Shown: positions 20,228 to 25,328 of the stretch, in pieces
Position numbering within the stretch: position 1 is the first letter of the stretch
Layout: the number at the start of each line of letters is the position of its first letter
Origin: a virus
Direction: 5' to 3' (one strand)
Virus record (IMG/VR): IMGVR_UViG_3300049432_000205
Coordinates: 1 to 25,328 of that record
DNA: 25,328 nucleotides
Program-made: the position numbers and the translations under genes
Notes under the pieces: model-generated
The model's database searches: none
What the model saw: the letters and a program-made list of their open reading frames with translations, nothing else
What the model was told of the DNA's origin: nothing

Positions 20228-23200
20228 ATGGCTGCTCATTTTACAATTACAATTGGCGCAGAGACCCGCGAGTTTCTTCCACCTATCAACGAGGTTAAAA
20301 AAAAGGTCGAGGAGGTGAAAAAAGAGGTCGAGTCGCTGGCCAAGACCAAACTCGAGGAGCTTTCAAAAAAATTCACGGACTGGGCCGGCAAGATCAAGGC
20401 GGTCGGCGAAGCCCTCTCGAAAGTGGGTAAAACGCTGACCGACAGCCTCACCACGCCGATCTTTAAATTTACCGGCCTCGACAAGCTTTCGAAGGATACG
20501 AATGAAAAACTCGGGAAGCTCAGCGAAAGGTTCAAGGCTGTCTTCTCCAAGCTCTTCGAACCCGTTTTGCCGGTGGTCTCGAAGGCCGTCGACGGGCTTA
20601 TCGGGATGATCGACAAGCTCATAACCTGGTTCGACAACGCGCCCGCGGGCGTAAAGGTTTTCGTCGCCGTGCTCGCGGGCATCGCTATGGCGATAGGCCC
20701 CGTAATAGGCGCGGTCGGCACCGCACTCACGGCCATCGCGGGATTTGTCACGGCCCTTGGTGCGATCGCCGCTTCGGGCACCGTCGGCCTTGTGGTCGGT
20801 GTGATCGCCGCGGCCATCGCCGGGCTGGTCGCCGGGATCGGGGTCGCCATCGGTGTCGTCTACGCGCTGAAACAGGCTTGGGATAACGGGTTCGGCCCGA
20901 TCGCATCGGTCGTGGCCATCGCGGTCGGTCTTATTATGGCCGCCATTTTGCCGATCATCGGGCTGCCGGTGCTGCTCGGCGCGGTCGCCATGACAATCTA
21001 CGAGATGTGGGCGACCAATTTCGGCGGGCTCCAGGAATTTACGGCGATAGTTTGGGCCAAGGTCCAGGAATATGTAGCCGTCGCGATGGCCGCGATCAAG
21101 CAGTTGGTCGACGATATCGGCGGCGATATCATTGCGTGGTGGAATGAAAATTACCCGCTTATCCAGCAGACCGTCCAGACCGTATCGGATGCGATACGCG
21201 CCTATATCCAGAATTTTCTAAACAATGTAAAAGCGTTTTGGGACCTCCACGGCGAGCAGATAATGTCGGTCGTCAAATCGATCTGGAGCATCATCTCGAC
21301 CATCGTCCGCACCGGCGTTAACGTTATCCTCGGCGTGGTCCGGATGGTGATGCAGATCATCAACGGCGATTGGGCCGGAGCCTGGAACACGGCCCTCAGT
21401 ATCGTTCAGAAGATCAACAGCGCCATCTGGAAGATCCTCGGGGAGCTCGGGAATATCGTCATCAAGGCCCTGGCGTTTGTCCTCACCGAGATCGCGAACT
21501 GGGCGATCAAGGTCGGCGCGATGGCAGCGAAGATCGGCGAGAATATCGTCAACGGGATCATCAACGGCATCTCGGCGCTGGCCGGCACCCTGAGGAATTA
21601 CGCGAGGAATCTCATCACGAGCCTGTTCGGGGTGATGAACGGCGCCGCCGAGACGCATTCGCCCTCGCTGGTCACGACCCGGATGGGCATCTTTATCGGC
21701 CTCGGCCTGGTGAACGGCCTGAAGCTTGCGGCCCCGCTGGTAAACGCGGCGGCCAAAAAGATGGTCGCCGAATCGCTCGGCAACATGGGCAAAGAGGCGC
21801 AACAGGCGGTCAAGGAATTCCAGGCCATGGCCGGCTCGACCGCGCAGCAGCGGCAGGACGTCGTAACCGTCGCTCAATTCGGCGAGGGTAAATCTGATCT
21901 CGATGAGCTGATCAAGCTTCGCGCCGAGCTCGATCAAAACGTCAGCCAGGCGCTGCCAAACACGCTGGCCGGTGTCAATTCCGAGCTGGCGGAGCTGGGC
22001 AAGCAAAAACAGGGCATAAAGGACGCGGCCGACATGCTGGCGCAGTTCGACGAGCAGATCGGCAAGATCAAAAATAAGGACGTCCGCCAGAGCAATGTCG
22101 ACCGGGCCAACGAGCTGTTGAACGACCCGGTCCGCTCGCGCGGCATTGCCGACGGCGGCGCCGAGCTCAGAAAAAAAGCCGGGGAGCTGGATGAGCTGAA
22201 CCGCGTCGAGGCCATCACGGCGGCGCGTGAAAAAATGACCGCGTCCGTGGCCGGCGCCAACCTGCAGCTGGCCAACGAGATCGCGCTGCTCGAAGCGAAA
22301 AAGGCGAAGAATTTCGAGATGACCGCGGCCGAGCAGCAGGCTTTCCAGCAAAATCTGAAGAACGCCGAGGAGCTCAGGAAGTTTCGCGAAGCCCTCGAAA
22401 AAGACGGCCTCAATAAATCGGATATCGACGGCCTGGTCGAGGAAATGCAGCGCCAGCAGGAAGCGATCGAACAGCTGAAGGCGTCGAAAGCCTCGCTCGA
22501 GGCCCAGGACAAACTCTACACCGACACCATGGGCGGCATGAATGCGACCCTCGCCGAGCTCAACCAAAAACTCGCCGGCAATACCCAGCTGACCGAAGCC
22601 GACACCCTGGCCAAGATCAAGCTGACCGAGGCGTACCGGCAGCTGACCGACGAGCAGAAAAAGAACCTCGACGACAAGGCCAAAGAGGTCGCGAAGAAGC
22701 GGGAGCAGGTCGAGGACTTTGAAAAGGCCAAGAAGCAGATGGACGAATTCAAGGGCTTTATCAAGGATTCGCTCAACACCCTTGTCAACGACGGCTTTGG
22801 CGCGATGTTCAAGAGCATCCTCAATAAATTCAAGAAGATGCTGATCGATATGGCCATCGAGTGGATCACGTCCAAGCTCTATAAGCTGATCTTTAAAGAC
22901 GGCCAGGCATCGGGCACGGGTTCGGGCGGCGGTGTAGGCGGGATACTCCAGTCGTTCCTCGGATTCCTGGGTATCGGGAAAAAAGGCTCGGGTGCGGCGG
23001 GTTCGGATGGCGGCGGCGATGATGGGGCTAAGGTTGGCAGTTTTGGCGGGTTGTTCGACCCGAAACCGAATATTTTGAACGGGGGCAAACCGAGCGCCCT
23101 GGCCGGAAAGATGAGCGGTATCGGCGCCTTGGCCACCCTGGCCGGAAGCATTATCGGCGGGCGGGTCGGCGGGATCATGTCGATGGCCGGCACGGGTATG

Positions 23201-24025
23201 TCGATCGGCGCAATGTTCGGGCCGTGGGGCGCGGCCATCGGCGCCGGGGTAGGCGCGCTGGTCGGGCTCTTTATGGGCGACCCGAAGAAGAAGGTCGACA
23301 AGAAAGAGAACATGCCCAAGCTGCAAAAGGGCTTTACCGACGCCATGCAGCAGCTCCGCGACCTGCTCAGCGACCGCAACGCGCTCTTTGGCGACCCCGA
23401 AGGCGCGGTGGCCAAGGCGATGGAGATCCGCGGGGCGATAGCCTCGGGTTTCGGCATCGAGTTCCAGTCGAAGAAGTATAAGAAAGAGGCCGCGAAACTG
23501 ATCGCGGCCAAGCTGGTCGAGGCCGATCAGCTCATCAAGCAGATCAAGGAAATGGCCGACATGGCACGCTCCGCCAACAGCGTAAATACCCGGCTCGAAG
23601 CCGAATTCGCGACCGGCGTATTTGCCGACCGGGCGTTCATCCGGCAGCACGCCAATTTCAAACGCCGCAACGGTCTGCTGGCCGGCGGCTGGACGGGACG
23701 CGACACGCTGCCCTCGATGCTGGCGGCGGGCGAGATGGTGCTCAACCCAAAGCAGATCGACCGCGTCAGGTCCAATGCTGGGTTCGACGCCTTCCGCGGT
23801 GCCGGCATCCCGAACTACGCTTCGGGGACGTTCGTTGGAAACGCGCCCGCGGCAAACGCGCCGGCCGCCCCGGCCCAGCCGGTGACGGTCCAGATCGTGC
23901 TCAACAATTCGGGCATCGTCGAATCTGACATCAAGGGCGTGCTGGTAAACGGCCTGAAACAGCCGGACGTCCAGGTCGAGCTCGTCAAGGCCTACGACAA
24001 GGGGAAAACAAGGGCGAGGAATTGA
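20228..24025 (+). CDS. Tail tape measure protein
   Basis: At 1265 residues it is the longest gene. The tape measure sets tail length and is ejected with DNA. Features in order: an N-terminal coiled-coil (about 20-130, KKKVEEVKKEVESLAKTKLEEL), a long hydrophobic region with several potential membrane helices (about 139-260), and a helical middle. Long heptad-rich coiled-coils follow (about 510-850). After a Gly-rich linker (about 895-940) comes a second hydrophobic segment (about 962-1018, GSIIGGRVGGIMSMAGTGMSIGAMFG). The C-terminal block WTGRDTLPSMLAAGEMVLNP (about 1155-1175) is a conserved tape-measure motif. By the usual ~0.15 nm per residue, it would specify a tail of about 190 nm (inference). 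ATG 20228 is in frame with the first helix; no Shine-Dalgarno sequence. The TGA stop opens a TGAATCATTGGG array. Confidence 0.93.
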   Translation: MAAHFTITIGAETREFLPPINEVKKKVEEVKKEVESLAKTKLEELSKKFTDWAGKIKAVGEALSKVGKTLTDSLTTPIFKFTGLDKLSKDTNEKLGKLSERFKAVFSKLFEPVLPVVSKAVDGLIGMIDKLITWFDNAPAGVKVFVAVLAGIAMAIGPVIGAVGTALTAIAGFVTALGAIAASGTVGLVVGVIAAAIAGLVAGIGVAIGVVYALKQAWDNGFGPIASVVAIAVGLIMAAILPIIGLPVLLGAVAMTIYEMWATNFGGLQEFTAIVWAKVQEYVAVAMAAIKQLVDDIGGDIIAWWNENYPLIQQTVQTVSDAIRAYIQNFLNNVKAFWDLHGEQIMSVVKSIWSIISTIVRTGVNVILGVVRMVMQIINGDWAGAWNTALSIVQKINSAIWKILGELGNIVIKALAFVLTEIANWAIKVGAMAAKIGENIVNGIINGISALAGTLRNYARNLITSLFGVMNGAAETHSPSLVTTRMGIFIGLGLVNGLKLAAPLVNAAAKKMVAESLGNMGKEAQQAVKEFQAMAGSTAQQRQDVVTVAQFGEGKSDLDELIKLRAELDQNVSQALPNTLAGVNSELAELGKQKQGIKDAADMLAQFDEQIGKIKNKDVRQSNVDRANELLNDPVRSRGIADGGAELRKKAGELDELNRVEAITAAREKMTASVAGANLQLANEIALLEAKKAKNFEMTAAEQQAFQQNLKNAEELRKFREALEKDGLNKSDIDGLVEEMQRQQEAIEQLKASKASLEAQDKLYTDTMGGMNATLAELNQKLAGNTQLTEADTLAKIKLTEAYRQLTDEQKKNLDDKAKEVAKKREQVEDFEKAKKQMDEFKGFIKDSLNTLVNDGFGAMFKSILNKFKKMLIDMAIEWITSKLYKLIFKDGQASGTGSGGGVGGILQSFLGFLGIGKKGSGAAGSDGGGDDGAKVGSFGGLFDPKPNILNGGKPSALAGKMSGIGALATLAGSIIGGRVGGIMSMAGTGMSIGAMFGPWGAAIGAGVGALVGLFMGDPKKKVDKKENMPKLQKGFTDAMQQLRDLLSDRNALFGDPEGAVAKAMEIRGAIASGFGIEFQSKKYKKEAAKLIAAKLVEADQLIKQIKEMADMARSANSVNTRLEAEFATGVFADRAFIRQHANFKRRNGLLAGGWTGRDTLPSMLAAGEMVLNPKQIDRVRSNAGFDAFRGAGIPNYASGTFVGNAPAANAPAAPAQPVTVQIVLNNSGIVESDIKGVLVNGLKQPDVQVELVKAYDKGKTRARN

Positions 24026-24245
24026 ATCATTGGGTGATTGGGTGATTGATTCATTGAATCATTGGGTGATTGGGTGATTGATTCATTGAATCATTGGGTG
24101 ATTGGGTGATTGATTCATTGAATCATTAAGAGAGATTGGAAGAATCACTCGATCGGTAGATCACTCAATCAGTAAAGCTCTCAATGACTCGATCTCTTAA
24201 TCTTTCAATCACTCAATGACTCAATCAGTAAATCACTAAATCCCT
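24024..24245. repeat. 32-bp tandem repeat and inverted AATCACTC/AATCAGTA array
   Basis: Three exact 32-nt copies start at 24024, 24056 and 24088 (core gaatcattgggtgattggg) and a partial fourth at 24120. The first begins in the tape measure stop codon. After 24140 the array turns into AATCACTC, AATCAGTA and CAATGACTC words to about 24240, forming one inverted pair 220 bases long that ends four bases before the next ATG. No gene is seen. Confidence 0.85.
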
Positions 24246-24248
24246 ACT

Positions 24249-25328
24249 ATGCCCCGTACCCTAACCTCCAATCTCGCGCAGATCCTGCCCGCGTACAAGC
24301 GCCGCGACACGCTCGATATCTATCTGAACAACGGCCAGACGCTGCGTCTTTCGCGTGGGAATGTGATACGCGGGGCCAATACCTACGAAAACTGGATCCG
24401 CTCCGTCGACGAGCTGCGTTTCTCGACCGAAAGCTCCATCGACCGCATTACCATCACCTGTCAGAACGTCAATTCCACCCTCGGTTTCAACCTCGCCAGC
24501 AATCTCCGGCTGCTCGATTACGCCCTCGCCGATTACGGCAAGATATATGAATCGCTCCGCATCCCGGGGTTGATCGACGACGTCCCGCAGGTGTTCCGCG
24601 GCGTGCTGGCCAACGCCGAATCCGACGAGCAAAATATCAGCTTCGAGCTGATCGTCGACTACGAATCGCTCGGCGCGATCGTCGCCTCGCGGGCGCTCAG
24701 CCCCCGCTGTTGGTGGACCTACAAGAACGGCGTCGAGTGCACTTCCACGAGCGGCGAGGCGGCCTGCCCGCAAACCCGCAGCGCGTGCGTAAAGCGCGGG
24801 GTGGAAAAGGACTTCGGCGGCTGGGAGGCTTTTATCGAGCCGGTTTCGAGCCCCCCGGGAAGCGGCGGCAACGAGGGCGGCGGCATCGGCGGCGGCGGAA
24901 CGTGCTTTACGCTCGATACGCCGGTTTGGACCCCGGACGGCGATATCCCGATCGGCGAGCTTCGCGCCGGCCAGCGGGTCGTTTCATTCAACGAGCAGAC
25001 CGGTGAGCTAAATTTTGACGACGAAATAACCGAGGTTTTGGACCATGAAACTACCGGCTACTACACATTCGAGTTCGAGCACGGGCTGCTGAACGTCACG
25101 CCTGAGCACCCGCTGCTTGTCGACGATAATATATTCGTCTTAGCAGATATGTTCCAGCTGGGCGACACGGTTAAGGTGGTAAAAAGGGGGTGGGAGGACT
25201 CGGCGCTCCGGAGCATCCGCTGGAATTCCGACGTGAAAGTGAAGGTCCGCAATCTCCACGTCCGCGGCAACCGAACATATTTCGCCAACCGCTGCGCCGT
25301 GCACAACGTCAAGCCGCTGCAGCTCTGA
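24249..25328 (+). CDS. Lambda gpL-like tail-tip protein fused to a C-terminal Hint domain
   Basis: 359 residues. The N-terminal part (about 1-150) is beta-rich, as in phage tail-tip and DUF2163-like proteins that follow the tape measure. Next comes C154-WWTYKNGVE-C164-TSTSGEAA-C173-PQTRSA-C180-VKRGVEKDFGGWEAF, which aligns by eye with the [4Fe-4S] C-terminal domain of lambda gpL (four Cys and the FGGF end). A Gly-rich linker (202-217) leads to a Hint domain: Cys219 in GTCFTLDTPVWTPDGDIPIGEL (block A), TPEHPLL (284-290, block B) and a C-terminal block TYFANRCAVHN (343-353) with His352-Asn353. Hint domains self-cleave or splice. Here only six residues follow the Asn and the next residue is Val, so classical protein splicing is unlikely; N-terminal cleavage or release of the tail-tip domain is more plausible. 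The stop is at the window's last base. Confidence 0.85.
   Translation: MPRTLTSNLAQILPAYKRRDTLDIYLNNGQTLRLSRGNVIRGANTYENWIRSVDELRFSTESSIDRITITCQNVNSTLGFNLASNLRLLDYALADYGKIYESLRIPGLIDDVPQVFRGVLANAESDEQNISFELIVDYESLGAIVASRALSPRCWWTYKNGVECTSTSGEAACPQTRSACVKRGVEKDFGGWEAFIEPVSSPPGSGGNEGGGIGGGGTCFTLDTPVWTPDGDIPIGELRAGQRVVSFNEQTGELNFDDEITEVLDHETTGYYTFEFEHGLLNVTPEHPLLVDDNIFVLADMFQLGDTVKVVKRGWEDSALRSIRWNSDVKVKVRNLHVRGNRTYFANRCAVHNVKPLQL

Noticed and set aside
21218-23650. 810-aa open frame on the minus strand across the tape measure gene
   Set aside because: It is the antisense shadow of a GC-rich, charged coding sequence; the plus-strand frame has tape-measure domains and the standard place before the tail-tip gene.
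24024-24127. Exact 32-nt tandem repeats considered as a CRISPR array
   Set aside because: There are no variable spacers between copies and no cas genes; it is a simple tandem expansion of the word array.
25308-25328. Splicing intein with a C-extein
   Set aside because: After His352-Asn353 the next residue is Val and only six residues remain, so there is no nucleophile for splicing.

Overview
The window holds most of a siphovirus-type structural (late) gene module, split in two by about 10 kb of bacterial-looking genes. The host appears to be a moderately high-GC, non-model Gram-negative. A truncated CSLREA-type secreted protein, a small secreted Asn/Arg-rich protein with repeated G-F-Q-x-G motifs, an ECF sigma factor, a SUKH protein, a Gly-rich RRM protein and abundant short-word and palindromic intergenic repeats would fit an Acidobacteriota (Blastocatellia-like) genome. 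That assignment is inference; the window has no rRNA or other phylogenetic marker.

Layout. 1-690: C-terminal nuclease part of the large terminase (5' end outside the window). 1042-2424: portal, carrying an in-frame block of four tandem hairpins. 2588-12343: accessory or host-like region with a truncated CSLREA protein (-), ECF sigma factor, an unrecognised 322-aa protein, a calcineurin-like phosphoesterase, a SUKH protein, a secreted Asn/Arg-rich protein (-), tRNA-Glu(CTC) (-), a two-TM miniprotein, an RRM protein, two small unknowns, a zinc-ribbon membrane protein (-), a four-TM protein (-) and a small unknown (-). 12616-25328: late genes resume on + in standard siphovirus order: scaffold, P22-like major capsid protein, two unknown head or connector proteins, head-closure candidate, HK97 gp10-like protein, small zinc-finger protein, tail-terminator candidate, tail tube, small unknown, tail assembly chaperone with an overlapping -1-frame ORF, 1265-aa tape measure, and a lambda gpL-like tail-tip protein fused to a C-terminal Hint (intein/hedgehog) domain.

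How it works together. Terminase, portal, scaffold and coat would build and fill a capsid. The connector set, tube, chaperones, tape measure and tip would build a non-contractile tail. No integrase, repressor, replication or lysis gene is visible here, and all phage ORFs except the edge-truncated terminase look intact. The phage genes do not abut as in an ordinary phage. Most are separated by arrays of 7-9-nt words (GTCCAAA, GATTTTG, TGATTGAG, ACTCGGCAA, GTTCGTTGA and others), usually as inverted arms able to form long hairpins. Several arrays supply the stop codon of the gene before them or end within a few bases of the next start, and the same families occur around the host-like genes. This suggests long residence in the host chromosome, possibly as a domesticated particle or gene-transfer-agent-like locus.

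The most unusual items are the translated quadruple-hairpin insertion in the portal, the array system that supplies stop codons, the nested ~190-bp palindromic element upstream of two late genes, and the Fe-S tail-tip protein ending in a Hint domain.
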